A stretch of DNA of 64,000 bases, taken from assembly GCA_017619355.1 (NCBI GenBank), contig JAFZSO010000061.1, positions 30,845-94,844 on the forward strand, written 5' to 3'. The position numbers were made by a program, and so were the translations under genes. Numbering within the stretch: the first letter of the stretch is position 1; each line of letters starts with the position of its first letter. Positions 1-9,433 of the stretch are shown piece after piece. The stretch is from Muribaculaceae bacterium (GTDB lineage: Bacteria; Bacteroidota; Bacteroidia; Bacteroidales; Muribaculaceae). The notes below the pieces were generated by a model. That model was not told the origin of the DNA and searched no databases. It saw nothing but the letters and a program-made list of their open reading frames with translations.

Positions 1-644
1 TTCATCGACTCCTTGATTTCCCGGATGTTGCCGAGCAGGAACACATTCCATGTGCTGGGTTCCTGGTTTGCCTCCTGAATCCATTGTGCCGATTTCTCCT
101 TCAGTTCAGTGAAATTGGAGCCCAGCAGCTTGTCGGCCAGGCACTGCGTCATCACCTCGCGCTGCACATCCTTGGAGCTGATGCCAGCATAAAGGGAGGC
201 ATTGCCCGAGGAGCTCTGGAGAAACTTGCCGAAAGCATCGACACGCTCGTTGGCATAGTTCTCATAGAGGTCGAAGAGGCCCGTAGAGGCATTGATGCCG
301 TCCTTAAAGGTCGTCACAATCTCATCGTTGTGGCTGTGCACATTCCAGAAATGGACGAGCGGCCCTAACGAGAGGATGAAAATGACAGGACAGGTGAAAA
401 TGAACACACGCTCCATAACAATGGACTTCTTGAGTTTAATGAACTGGCCTGAGGTTCCCTTGAGCATCTGCGGGGTCACAAACCAGAAGATGAGGAGCAC
501 CACAATCACCGCAGTGATGATGCCCGCCACAAAGAAGTTGCCGTGCGTCCAATAGGAAGCACCCAAGAAGGAGAAATACGCCATGAGAATCACCGCCAGA
601 AAGGTGAAGATGTGACTCCAGGAGAATTTTAGGAATTTGTTCAT
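1..644 (-). CDS. Multi-spanning membrane protein of the SrfBC-type operon, partial
   Basis: The gene starts at an ATG at 644 and stays open to the window edge, giving about 214 residues with no stop, so its 3' end is missing. The visible protein begins MNKFLKFSWSHIF and has three strongly hydrophobic segments near residues 11-30, 36-56 and 80-100. A hydrophilic, probably extracytoplasmic region follows. There is no cleavable signal peptide. It lies 45 bp downstream of the subtilisin gene on the same strand, so it is probably the fourth gene of the SrfB/SrfC/protease operon. I do not recognise a family. A membrane partner or assembly platform for the operon is an inference from context only. 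Confidence 0.75.
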   Translation of the reverse strand, partial: MNKFLKFSWSHIFTFLAVILMAYFSFLGASYWTHGNFFVAGIITAVIVVLLIFWFVTPQMLKGTSGQFIKLKKSIVMERVFIFTCPVIFILSLGPLVHFWNVHSHNDEIVTTFKDGINASTGLFDLYENYANERVDAFGKFLQSSSGNASLYAGISSKDVQREVMTQCLADKLLGSNFTELKEKSAQWIQEANQEPSTWNVFLLGNIREIKESM

Positions 645-689
645 CTGTGATACAACTAAAAAGCTAAAAAGATGAATGTTATCGTAAAC

Positions 690-3323
690 TTATGCCGCCT
701 TGCGCTGAGTGGAGGAACCAGACCGGGTAGCCGGGGTGCGAGGCTGCGTGGCTGCTCCACCCGACTGCGGTGCACGCCGCGGTGGCGTGGTGGCCTGTGG
801 CGTGCGGTCGGCAGGCAGGTTGCCACGCTTGACGGTGAGCACAGCCTTGTCGGCCTGAATCATGGGCCCGGCATTGGTGACCATGTTCTTGCCGGTGGAG
901 CGCAGCACTGAAAGGGCCTGCGAGACGGTGATGTCGCGATTGATCGACTTCATGAGTGCGACGGTTCCCGTCACAATGGGAGCCGCCATGCTGGTGCCAT
1001 CGGCCACCTCATAATTCTTGGGTGCGGGGAAAGCGCTGATAATGTCCTCGCCCGGTGCCGAAACCGATGCGCCCACCATGTAGCCACTGCTGCCATAGTT
1101 GGAAAAGAATGAGAGCTTGCCATTGGGATTTATCGCCGCCACATTGATGGTGGCCGTTGAGCGAAGCTGCGGATAGACTGAAGCCAGCAGCGACTCGTTG
1201 CCCGATGCGAAGACAATGATGGATTTTTGCTCACGAGCCACTTCAAAGATGCGGTTCCACACCTTTTGTGCGGGTTTGAACATGGTGCGTGCAATCTCCT
1301 CGAGTTGACTTGCGGGCTGTCCCTGCAAGGGAGCCATGCTGGGTCCTACCGAGACGTTGACCACATCGGCACCCTTGTGCACAGCATACATGATGCCGGC
1401 AACGAGCGACGACATGGTGCACATGCCATTGTCGAAGACCTGCACAGGCATGAGCCCACACTTGGGAGCTACCCCTGTAACACCTTGCGACACCTTGGCA
1501 TCGCTACCCACTGCCAGACCTGCGACATGGGTTCCATGACCTTGGCCCGTAGAGAGCCGGTCGTCGCGACGGAACACATTGTAGGCATTGATGATGCGGC
1601 CTCTGAACATTTCATGATTCAAGTCCAGGCCATCGTCGACCACAGCCACCTTGACTGCGGGAGTGCCCTTGGTGACGGTCCAAGCCTGCTTGAGGTTGAT
1701 GGCATTGATGTGCCAACCTTCGCGGCCACGGATGGGTTGCTGACGCTGTTGCAGCGTAGTGAAATCGACGCGCATCATGATTTCCTCATCGAAGGCGATG
1801 CAAGCCGGGTCGGGAATTTTCTCGGGAATTGCGGTGCACATGGCTTGAACCTCGTTGACAGGCACCTGCACTTGTAGCCAGGGTACGTTCTTGTCGATTC
1901 CTATGATCTTATACTTGGTGGAATCGGGGAAGTTGCGCTTGAACTCACGCACAAACTTGTCAAGATCGGCCCTGGCATCCTCGAAAAAAACATTGACGCG
2001 ATTGCCAATGATTTGACGTCCGTCGGGGGTGCGGATAATGGGCAGATCCTCACCGCCATCGCCCAGGTTGGGCGGCGCCACAGGATAGTCGGGCAAAGAG
2101 CCATCATCGCCAATAATGTCGACGGGGCCAGTGCCTTGCGACGGATCGGGACGGTTGTCGTCGATGGGTCCGTTAGGCCCGTCGATGCGCTCAATGGGTC
2201 GTCCAGGCCCGCCGGCATAGATTGTGTCGGCATAAACGCCACCAGGCAGTCCGGCGCGTGTGCAGGAGTTGCACCCCTTCAGGCACAGGAGTATGAGAAG
2301 CGCCACCAGGATACCGAGCAGGACAGCAAGCAGCGCCCAGAGCCAGTTGAAGCCGCCACCCTTCTGGTAACCAGCACTGATGGTCATATCGTGGTCCACA
2401 ATCATGTTGACGGGATTCACGCTCCAGCCAGTGAACTTGTAGCCCTTGTTAGGAGTGATGACGGGCACCTCGTTAGGCTGAATGACCGAACCCCGCTGCT
2501 TCCTGATGAAGCTTGGCCCCGAGAGCACACCATTAGTGCCGGCATCGAAGAAGATGGTGCATAGCCCATCGTCGAGAGGCACATCGGGCGGTAGCACAGG
2601 AGGTGTTTCAGGCGGGACTTCATTCACCTTGAAACGCGCCACAAAGGTAAGGTCCTGATTGACGACAGAGCCTTGTGGATGAGGATCCCAGCCAAGGAAC
2701 TCACAATTCTCGTTGACAATGAGTTCGGGCAGGTCTTCAGTAGAAATAATAGTGTTTTCGCGGCGAGTGAGTGTGCTGTATTTGGGCACACGGAACGAAG
2801 CCATGGTGGGATCGCACACGAAGTGCACCTTGTAGAAGTTGGCCTCCTTGCCCACATGCACGGTGATGGAACCAGTGGGACTGTAGAGTTCGGGATCGGG
2901 AGTCATACCCCAGGCCACCAGCACCACCTTGTCGTCGAAGCAATAGATGAACTCATCGCTCACATATTTAATGGCACTCTTGAGAATGCGGCTGTCCTCG
3001 CCACGCATCTCCTGAATGTGACGCTGGTAGTGCTCAACCGTCTTTCTCTTGATTTCGAGATATTTAGCCTTTTCGTGAATGGGCAAGTCGTTGAGACAGA
3101 TGGGCTGTTCATTCCAGGGATTGGTGTACCACTCGATGATGTCGTCGTCGATCTGATAGACCGGCATGGCTATGAACGAGCGATAGTCGGGAGCAATCTC
3201 TCGATTGATGATAGCCGAAACGGTTTCGTAGCGCATATAGAGCGGGTCTTTACCGATGCCTTGAATGTCGGTAAAGGCGGCCCTATCGGTCGTACAAAGC
3301 AAATTCTTATCGTGAGGTCTCAT
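690..3323 (-). CDS. Membrane-anchored S8 (subtilisin-like) serine protease with InlB-type repeats
   Basis: This 877-residue protein has no N-terminal signal peptide. Residues 1-145 form an unrecognised domain. Two InlB B/Listeria-Bacteroides-type repeats follow (about 150-232 and 254-320, each with a GW near its end: GWDP, GWSV). One transmembrane segment lies at 326-348, then a Gly/Pro/Asp-rich linker, a possible prodomain-like region (about 441-520) and a subtilase domain. The S8 triad is visible as Asp563 (VVDDG), His596 (GHGTHVAG) and Ser778 (DGTSMAAP), with oxyanion Asn709 (ASGNE). The tail is rich in Pro, Arg, Ser and Thr. It sits 35 bp downstream of the SrfC-like gene. Active protease is well supported. 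Which side of the membrane the protease faces is uncertain, because the charge bias around the segment is weak. Confidence 0.9.
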   Translation of the reverse strand: MRPHDKNLLCTTDRAAFTDIQGIGKDPLYMRYETVSAIINREIAPDYRSFIAMPVYQIDDDIIEWYTNPWNEQPICLNDLPIHEKAKYLEIKRKTVEHYQRHIQEMRGEDSRILKSAIKYVSDEFIYCFDDKVVLVAWGMTPDPELYSPTGSITVHVGKEANFYKVHFVCDPTMASFRVPKYSTLTRRENTIISTEDLPELIVNENCEFLGWDPHPQGSVVNQDLTFVARFKVNEVPPETPPVLPPDVPLDDGLCTIFFDAGTNGVLSGPSFIRKQRGSVIQPNEVPVITPNKGYKFTGWSVNPVNMIVDHDMTISAGYQKGGGFNWLWALLAVLLGILVALLILLCLKGCNSCTRAGLPGGVYADTIYAGGPGRPIERIDGPNGPIDDNRPDPSQGTGPVDIIGDDGSLPDYPVAPPNLGDGGEDLPIIRTPDGRQIIGNRVNVFFEDARADLDKFVREFKRNFPDSTKYKIIGIDKNVPWLQVQVPVNEVQAMCTAIPEKIPDPACIAFDEEIMMRVDFTTLQQRQQPIRGREGWHINAINLKQAWTVTKGTPAVKVAVVDDGLDLNHEMFRGRIINAYNVFRRDDRLSTGQGHGTHVAGLAVGSDAKVSQGVTGVAPKCGLMPVQVFDNGMCTMSSLVAGIMYAVHKGADVVNVSVGPSMAPLQGQPASQLEEIARTMFKPAQKVWNRIFEVAREQKSIIVFASGNESLLASVYPQLRSTATINVAAINPNGKLSFFSNYGSSGYMVGASVSAPGEDIISAFPAPKNYEVADGTSMAAPIVTGTVALMKSINRDITVSQALSVLRSTGKNMVTNAGPMIQADKAVLTVKRGNLPADRTPQATTPPRRAPQSGGAATQPRTPATRSGSSTQRKAA

Positions 3324-3358
3324 AATTGCTATATAATTAAAAGTTGAGAGAAATCAAA

Positions 3359-6196
3359 CTAACGGTATAACGAGTCACAGTTGTCGATGATCTGTTTCAG
3401 GCGGTTGTTGGCCTCCTTGTCGTAGGATGGCACTTCGCTGATGAGCATGAGTCCCACCATGACGCGGTTTTTCCATCGCATGAAGTTGTCCCACCAGGGC
3501 AAGCGGCGCAGGGTGCCCACATCGTTCATGGTGTAGCCAACGCCCTGCATGATGCGCGACGACATATCGAAGGCGTCGAGCGCCTCGCCCAGGGTCATAT
3601 CAACCTCGCTGGCAGGAGGTTCGTTGACGTCGACCCTAATGTTGAGTTCATTGGCATTCTCAAGCGCCTTGGTGTGATGCTCGGGAGTCATGAAGTCGCG
3701 ACCCACGGTTGCCACAAAGTTATTGAGCATGACTGCGGCGCAGTCACCTATCACGTTAGGCTGCAGTGCGGTGTCGAAGGCGTTCAGGTAATTGGCCACT
3801 TTCTCGGTGAGGAAAGCCTTGAGCCCCAGCTGGGTGTAGAGCACCTGCAGCATGACGGCGATGCGGTCGGCATGATTCACCTTGCCCTCGAGGTGTGAAG
3901 CGGCCTCATTGAGTCGGCCATACCACAGTTGCGAGATGTGCAGCATGATGACGTCGGCCCAAGTGGTAGGAATGTTCTCGTTGCCCTCGATAATGTCGTC
4001 GAGGGCCATGCCCTGTGCCTGGAAGTTGTCGGCCAGCGACTGCTCGTCGAGTCCGTAGTAATCGACGAGTTTCTCGAGTGCCACTTCCCTTTCATCGTTG
4101 GGCATGATGGCAGCATTGAGGCGAATCATGTTGATAGCCGACATATCGACGGGCATATCGGAATGGAGTTCGACAATGCTATACACAATCTTGCGAATCT
4201 CGACGGGGTGCACCATGAACTCGTTGATGATGTTGCCCAGCGCCGAAGAATCCTTGCCAAAGAGGGTGTCGAGGCTCAGGCGCACCTCACCCGCCACACG
4301 CTTGGCATAGTTCTTCTTGTTGACCTGGTCCTCAGGAATGTGATAAGCCTCAAGCTTCGACTTCATGCTCGACTTAATGGCCTGCAACTCGCTGTAATAC
4401 TTCTTGTAGCGGGCCTCATCGAGCGATGACGAGATGCGGCTCAGGTCGTCGATAATGGCTTTCGAGCCGTCGTTATTGAGGGTAGCGGCATCGTTCCAGG
4501 CCTTCTCAGGATCGGCAAAATGCTCCTGGACAAACGGGAACTCGATGAACGAGCGTTTGAGATGGGTGCGATAGGCGGGATACTCGTCGGGAATGATTTC
4601 CTCGAGCTCGTCGCTCACGCCCTCTTTGTAACCGCTGAAAATTTGCTGGTCGCGCGACCAGAAGAAGTCACGCAGCATGTAGATGCTCTGGAAATACTCT
4701 GAATTGAAGCCGGCACTCGGATCCACCCACTTGTTGAACCAGCTGTAGGTCTTGGGTTTCACCACCTCGTCGCTCAAGGTCTTGAGGAATCGGGTTTTCC
4801 AGCGGTCGCTCAGCTGCGATTTTCCCTCAAACTCGTTGGTCCACTTCAGGTCGGTATTGAACTTGGTGGCTACGATGAAGAAGGGAGAAACGCCATTGGT
4901 CGACTTGATGTAGGCACCGCGTTTCTCGGGCGTATCGCCCACGTTTTCCTGAATCCAGTCGTTGAGCGACTCCCCTATCTCGCTCTGCCCCGTCATATCC
5001 TGATGCTGGCAGAAGAGCACCACATTGATGCGCAACGAGCGCGAATACTTGTTGAAGAGATAGGCCACCTTGCCACGGCGCAGCATGTTGCTGAGTTCCT
5101 TGCCCACATTCTCCTCATGAATGCTCTCGCGACGACGCGCACCGGGGAAGTCGAGCAGGTCGAGCTTCTGGAGGAAGGGCTTGCTGTCCTGAACCCCATC
5201 GGGCAAAACGAAGGTCAATTCGGCAGTAAGAGCCGAGAGGAAGGCCTTGCTGAAGTTGGCGTCGAGCATGTTGCCGTCGGGGTCATAGACCTTAGAGGTG
5301 AGCTCCACATTCTCTGACGGGAGCCTGTTGGGGTCGCAGACGCTATCGAGCCAGCTGACGCTGAGAATGGTGCCCTTGTTGCGCAGCACGGCATCGAAAG
5401 GAACATAAATGATGGGCTCGAAGTTGAGTTTCTCAAATTCCCTGATGATGGCGTTGAAGAGCTTGGTGATTTGCTCATTGCGGTTCCACAAGAGGCTGAA
5501 TACCGCACCCCAATTCTCGACCGCCACATACTTGATGATAGGACTCACCATCTTGCAGAAGTCGGAGTTGATGACGTTGACGGCATTGTTACCGATGAGG
5601 GAGGAGAAATAGTCCTGAATGTCGTAGATATCGTCCTCAGTAATGAAATACTGCGGAGTAGTACCCTTGAACGAGAGCACCGCCTGCATCAGCTGCTCGT
5701 TGATGTCGTTCTTGTCGAGCACGGTGCTGGTGTTGATTTTCACGTCCTTATAGTAGGCATCTGACAGGAACAGAATGATGTCGACAATGGAGAGAGTGCG
5801 AATCTTCACATAGTTCTTCATCTTCTCGTTGTCGTTGTGTGCCGTGAAGCGGGTGATGACGCCTGTCGACTCTTCCTTGCTGGTGTTGCCTCCACTGGGG
5901 TTCATATCGTCGATGAAACTGAACACGCCGCCGGCACCGTCGGAAATGCGCAACTGGTCTTTGTTAGTCGAGAGCAAGCTGCTCATGAGGTAGGATTTTC
6001 CCACCTGACTCTCGCCATAGGCGGCTGCCGAGCAGTTCTCTTCGAGCGCAAAATGAATCTTCTTGAGGCTGCGCCGTTTCGACTTGAAGTCTTCGACAAA
6101 AGTGGCCGAGGGATAGAATCGTTCAGCCCATGCGATCGCGTCGTTGACAACAGAGATTTGCCTTTCAATATCTTTGATTGTTGTATCTTTTTCCAT
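3359..6196 (-). CDS. SrfC-like putative virulence factor, large P-loop protein
   Basis: This 945-residue protein has no signal peptide and is probably cytoplasmic or peripheral to the membrane. A Walker A motif is clear at residues 61-68 (GESQVGKS), and a G3-like motif DFPG is at 349-352, so it is a P-loop NTPase of GTPase type with a large insert between the two motifs. The C-terminal half is mostly predicted helix without a recognised domain. The partner gene upstream resembles SrfB, and the gene pair matches the srfB-srfC order known from Salmonella and other bacteria, which is the basis of the name. It starts 21 bp after the SrfB-like gene and is followed after 35 bp by the protease gene. 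Biochemical function is unknown. Confidence 0.75.
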   Translation of the reverse strand: MEKDTTIKDIERQISVVNDAIAWAERFYPSATFVEDFKSKRRSLKKIHFALEENCSAAAYGESQVGKSYLMSSLLSTNKDQLRISDGAGGVFSFIDDMNPSGGNTSKEESTGVITRFTAHNDNEKMKNYVKIRTLSIVDIILFLSDAYYKDVKINTSTVLDKNDINEQLMQAVLSFKGTTPQYFITEDDIYDIQDYFSSLIGNNAVNVINSDFCKMVSPIIKYVAVENWGAVFSLLWNRNEQITKLFNAIIREFEKLNFEPIIYVPFDAVLRNKGTILSVSWLDSVCDPNRLPSENVELTSKVYDPDGNMLDANFSKAFLSALTAELTFVLPDGVQDSKPFLQKLDLLDFPGARRRESIHEENVGKELSNMLRRGKVAYLFNKYSRSLRINVVLFCQHQDMTGQSEIGESLNDWIQENVGDTPEKRGAYIKSTNGVSPFFIVATKFNTDLKWTNEFEGKSQLSDRWKTRFLKTLSDEVVKPKTYSWFNKWVDPSAGFNSEYFQSIYMLRDFFWSRDQQIFSGYKEGVSDELEEIIPDEYPAYRTHLKRSFIEFPFVQEHFADPEKAWNDAATLNNDGSKAIIDDLSRISSSLDEARYKKYYSELQAIKSSMKSKLEAYHIPEDQVNKKNYAKRVAGEVRLSLDTLFGKDSSALGNIINEFMVHPVEIRKIVYSIVELHSDMPVDMSAINMIRLNAAIMPNDEREVALEKLVDYYGLDEQSLADNFQAQGMALDDIIEGNENIPTTWADVIMLHISQLWYGRLNEAASHLEGKVNHADRIAVMLQVLYTQLGLKAFLTEKVANYLNAFDTALQPNVIGDCAAVMLNNFVATVGRDFMTPEHHTKALENANELNIRVDVNEPPASEVDMTLGEALDAFDMSSRIMQGVGYTMNDVGTLRRLPWWDNFMRWKNRVMVGLMLISEVPSYDKEANNRLKQIIDNCDSLYR

Positions 6197-6217
6197 CTTC
6201 TTGAAGATTAATGATTG

Positions 6218-9200
6218 TTAGAAGTTAAATTCACCCGAATCGAGCCAGTAACAGTCGTCGGCACCGAGGCTCTGAATCATGATTTCGATGTCGCGCGGCG
6301 GGATGTCGTTGCCATTGACATCGGTAACAGATGAAATCTCGATGTTCTCTCGGTCGTTAGGATCACGCTCGAGCGTGACTCTGAAAGGCATGCGGTGACG
6401 CAGCCGGTCGCAATCCTCGTTGAGTTTTGCCACCACAGCGGCATCAATCACGTCGCGTCCCTCGTCTTCCATGCGTCGACGAATGCCCTCCATCATCAGA
6501 TCGTGGTTGAAGTTGATGGCATAGAGCTGACGCGAGGGATAGGCGTCGATGTCTACCTGCTTCACGCTGAGATAAGTGGGCAGAGCCTTGATAACGATTT
6601 CGCCATTGTTCTTGTTGGGCTGCACCACATATTTCTCGTTGTTGAGCGGTGGCGTCTCGATGTAGTTGACAACCGACTTGAGCTTGGCTGCCAACTGCGA
6701 CGAGTCGAGCACAAAGTTCTCGAACATGGAGCCGTCGGTAGCATAGTAGCCAATAGCGGCTCCGAGCACCACCACGGTCTTGGTATCTTTGATGTAGCCC
6801 GTATTCTGACTGGGATACCAGTCGCCGGCATAGTAGTCGTTAAGGGTGATGAGGCGGTCGGGAGCCACGGTATAATACTTGAGGAAGATGTCGCGAATGG
6901 GCTTGAGAGCTGTGGGTCGGCCTGAGAGGATGACGATGTCGCAACGATAGGTGAACATGATGGCAGCCACCTTCTTGAGCAACTCGTCGAATGAACGGGT
7001 CACAATCTGTGCCACCTCGTCGGCCACATAGCTCCACTCCAATTGCTTGAGGTCGAGCCCGAAGTGTTCGGTGAAGCGGTCGAGCACCATGGGATTGGGC
7101 TCGTTGCCCTCCCACACGTCCTTGTAGTGCACGGTGCAGTCGGCACTGCCGTCGGCCAGCAGTTGCAAGAAGTGATACATGAGCGGTACCGACACCTGCA
7201 GGTTGAAGTCGCGGCGCATGATGCGGTTATGCATCGACTGCTCGGCATAGTCGTGCCCGAAGAAGTTCTTCATGAGCTGACGGAACTCGTCTTCATTCAT
7301 CTCAGGCAAGTTCTTCCTGATAGCCGAATTCGGCCCCTCGATGATAAGGCCTTGGATCAACGACTTGAGCATATCGTCGCCAGCATAGTAGAAGCTGTCG
7401 TAGAACACCGGGTCGGGAATGAGTGTGGTGACGGGGTCCTTCTTGAAGCTATAGTCGCAAATCATGAGATCGGAGGTACCGGCACCAATGTCGAGCGAAC
7501 CCACTGTGAGGCAAGGCTTTCCATTCTTTTCCTTGCCATAGAGTTTAAAGAACTCATCGCAGTTGCCCTTGTACTTGTAGCCCACCTCGGCATACATATA
7601 TACGAGTTGCGAGCAGGTGGCCTCGTCGTAGTACCACACGGGCTCGTCGTCGTTACGGTTCTTGTAAACGGGAACGATGTCGACGGGCTCGGTGTCGCCA
7701 TAGAAGTTGGAAATGAGACTCTGAGCATCGCGAGCGCAGTTGACGAGCGCAAAACGCTCGGTCTTCGACATGGTGGTGGGGCAAGTGATGATGATGCGCC
7801 TGATGCGCCTGGGCATCAAGGCTTTGCCGTGATAGGTGCGATAGTCGGGGCTATTGATCTGGTTGCGGGCCTGAGCGAGCATCTCGAGGAACGAGAAGGT
7901 CATGAGCGAGCGACGGGAATAGTAGTGTGTGCCACCACCGCGCTCGAGGTCAACCCGACCATCGTCGGTGAGGTGGTCGGTAATGCCTTTGAGTTCCAGA
8001 ATGTGCTTGTTTTTCTCACCTTCGAGCACCAGATACTCCCACTCCTGCTTGTTGCGCTTGCCGTCCCACAGATAGCGCTTGGGACTGGAGTAGGTGGAGA
8101 GGGTGTCGCTGGTGAGCTCGGCCTCTACCGTGGCATGAATCAGGTAGTTGGCCTCCTGACCCAGACGCAACAGACTGGGATAAATGAACTGCTTGCTTTC
8201 CTTAATGCCGCAATCACCGAAGTCGACCTTGCGGAAGGCAACCCGCATGTCGAAGGCGCCCTCATATTGCAGCAGCTGCGGATTCTCGCCATCGGTAATG
8301 AGGCGTGTGTAGTCCTGAAGCCGCAAGCGGTCGATTGACTTGAAGTCTTGGCGGCGCGGTCCCTCAACAAGCAGTGCGGTGGTGCGCGAATTGCCTATGT
8401 CGACAATCATATCCACATTAAGGCGTTCCACCTCATTGTCTCTAAGGAGCTTGAGCTTGGGGAATTTAGCCTTATGGGCCACATAACTCATCAGGAAGAA
8501 GTAGGACGAGATATACGACATGCGATGCTTCTCGTTGCGAATGGCGCCCACACTGCGCACGCCCGGATGCACGAGTCGACGCAGGTAGTCGTCGATATAA
8601 CTGCACTTCTCATTAGAAGCCGAACAATATTGCGTGAGCATGATGTCGTTAGAGCACACCTCAAATTCGAGTTCGCTCTGGAACTTGTCGGAGAAGATAG
8701 GAGACTCGTCATATTTTCCCTTGCTGTAGTCGACTCGAGTGTCGATGGCAAGAATCACATGAAACTTGAGTTTGCCCTCTTCCTCTCCCCTGGGTATGAA
8801 CTTGCAACGCACCCAGTTGAAAGGTCCCATCTCAAACTTGCCAGCCGTGCGCAGTTTGAAGTAAGGAACTGGCAGCCACTGGTTAATGAGACTCGAAAGC
8901 TTGTTAGATGTGTCGGAAAACGACATCTTGTAGATTTCTTCGGTCAGTTCTCCTGTGCCATAATCGATGGCAATGGGCTTGATGAAGCCGTCGCGCTCAA
9001 TTTGGGCGGGATCCAGATTCTTAGCACCTTTGGCGAGATAGCCATTATCGTAGAGGTCCTTCTGCGAATAGAAGATGGAACGACCCTCGTCGTCGATGCA
9101 CTCGAGCACATCGAGATGATAGAGCCCGAGGTCCTTGTCATACCATTCACGGAACCACTTCTTGAAGATTTCTTGAGAATCAATCTCAACAGGAAAAGAG

Positions 9201-9241
9201 ATGAGCTGAATGCCCGAATTAGCAATATAAGAGTACTCCAT
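6218..9241 (-). CDS. SrfB-like putative virulence factor with actin/Hsp70-type ATPase fold
   Basis: This 1007-residue protein is the first gene of the operon. After about 270 residues of unrecognised N-terminal sequence it shows the three nucleotide-binding motifs of the actin/Hsp70/sugar-kinase superfamily: phosphate 1 (DIGNSRT, 281-287), phosphate 2 (DIGAGTSD, 584-591) and an adenosine-type motif (LSGRPT, 772-777). Length and motif layout fit the SrfB family, named from the SsrB-regulated srfABC locus of Salmonella. No signal peptide or membrane segment is evident. An ATPase that works with the SrfC-like P-loop protein is a fair inference; the substrate is unknown. The ATG at 9241 is the only sensible start. 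Confidence 0.8.
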   Translation of the reverse strand: MEYSYIANSGIQLISFPVEIDSQEIFKKWFREWYDKDLGLYHLDVLECIDDEGRSIFYSQKDLYDNGYLAKGAKNLDPAQIERDGFIKPIAIDYGTGELTEEIYKMSFSDTSNKLSSLINQWLPVPYFKLRTAGKFEMGPFNWVRCKFIPRGEEEGKLKFHVILAIDTRVDYSKGKYDESPIFSDKFQSELEFEVCSNDIMLTQYCSASNEKCSYIDDYLRRLVHPGVRSVGAIRNEKHRMSYISSYFFLMSYVAHKAKFPKLKLLRDNEVERLNVDMIVDIGNSRTTALLVEGPRRQDFKSIDRLRLQDYTRLITDGENPQLLQYEGAFDMRVAFRKVDFGDCGIKESKQFIYPSLLRLGQEANYLIHATVEAELTSDTLSTYSSPKRYLWDGKRNKQEWEYLVLEGEKNKHILELKGITDHLTDDGRVDLERGGGTHYYSRRSLMTFSFLEMLAQARNQINSPDYRTYHGKALMPRRIRRIIITCPTTMSKTERFALVNCARDAQSLISNFYGDTEPVDIVPVYKNRNDDEPVWYYDEATCSQLVYMYAEVGYKYKGNCDEFFKLYGKEKNGKPCLTVGSLDIGAGTSDLMICDYSFKKDPVTTLIPDPVFYDSFYYAGDDMLKSLIQGLIIEGPNSAIRKNLPEMNEDEFRQLMKNFFGHDYAEQSMHNRIMRRDFNLQVSVPLMYHFLQLLADGSADCTVHYKDVWEGNEPNPMVLDRFTEHFGLDLKQLEWSYVADEVAQIVTRSFDELLKKVAAIMFTYRCDIVILSGRPTALKPIRDIFLKYYTVAPDRLITLNDYYAGDWYPSQNTGYIKDTKTVVVLGAAIGYYATDGSMFENFVLDSSQLAAKLKSVVNYIETPPLNNEKYVVQPNKNNGEIVIKALPTYLSVKQVDIDAYPSRQLYAINFNHDLMMEGIRRRMEDEGRDVIDAAVVAKLNEDCDRLRHRMPFRVTLERDPNDRENIEISSVTDVNGNDIPPRDIEIMIQSLGADDCYWLDSGEFNF

Positions 9242-9307
9242 GATGAATTAGTTCATTAAAATCATTAAGAATTGCGGTAAACTACACATTATTTATAATA
9301 ATAACCA

Positions 9308-9315
9308 CAAATATA
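9308..9315 (-). promoter_or_regulatory. Candidate -7 element for the SrfB operon
   Basis: On the minus strand the sequence reads TATATTTG, a match to the Bacteroidota -7 consensus TAnnTTTG. It lies 67 bp upstream of the SrfB-like start. No good TTTG box is found about 20 bp further upstream, so the call is weak. Confidence 0.35.
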
Positions 9316-9370
9316 GCATGAATAATTCACATTTTTATGAATTGACACTCATAAATTGTTGTAATCCACG

Positions 9371-9412
9371 TTAAAAAAAACCAAAGGCCCTCGCCTGATG
9401 GCGAGAGCCTTT
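9371..9412 (-). terminator. Rho-independent terminator of the first secreted paralogue
   Basis: A 13-bp stem (9383-9395 with 9400-9412, one mismatch) with a four-base loop is followed on the minus strand by a run of eight Ts. It lies just past the stop of the gene at 9434. Its sequence is nearly the same as the terminator at 10264-10299. Confidence 0.85.
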
Positions 9413-9433
9413 ATATCACATGTAACAGATGTG

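Noticed and set aside
7043-8338. A 431-residue open frame antisense to the SrfB-like gene, and similar ones at 38087-39388 and 22073-23113
   Set aside because: All lie opposite well-supported genes and lack motifs, signal peptides or plausible starts.
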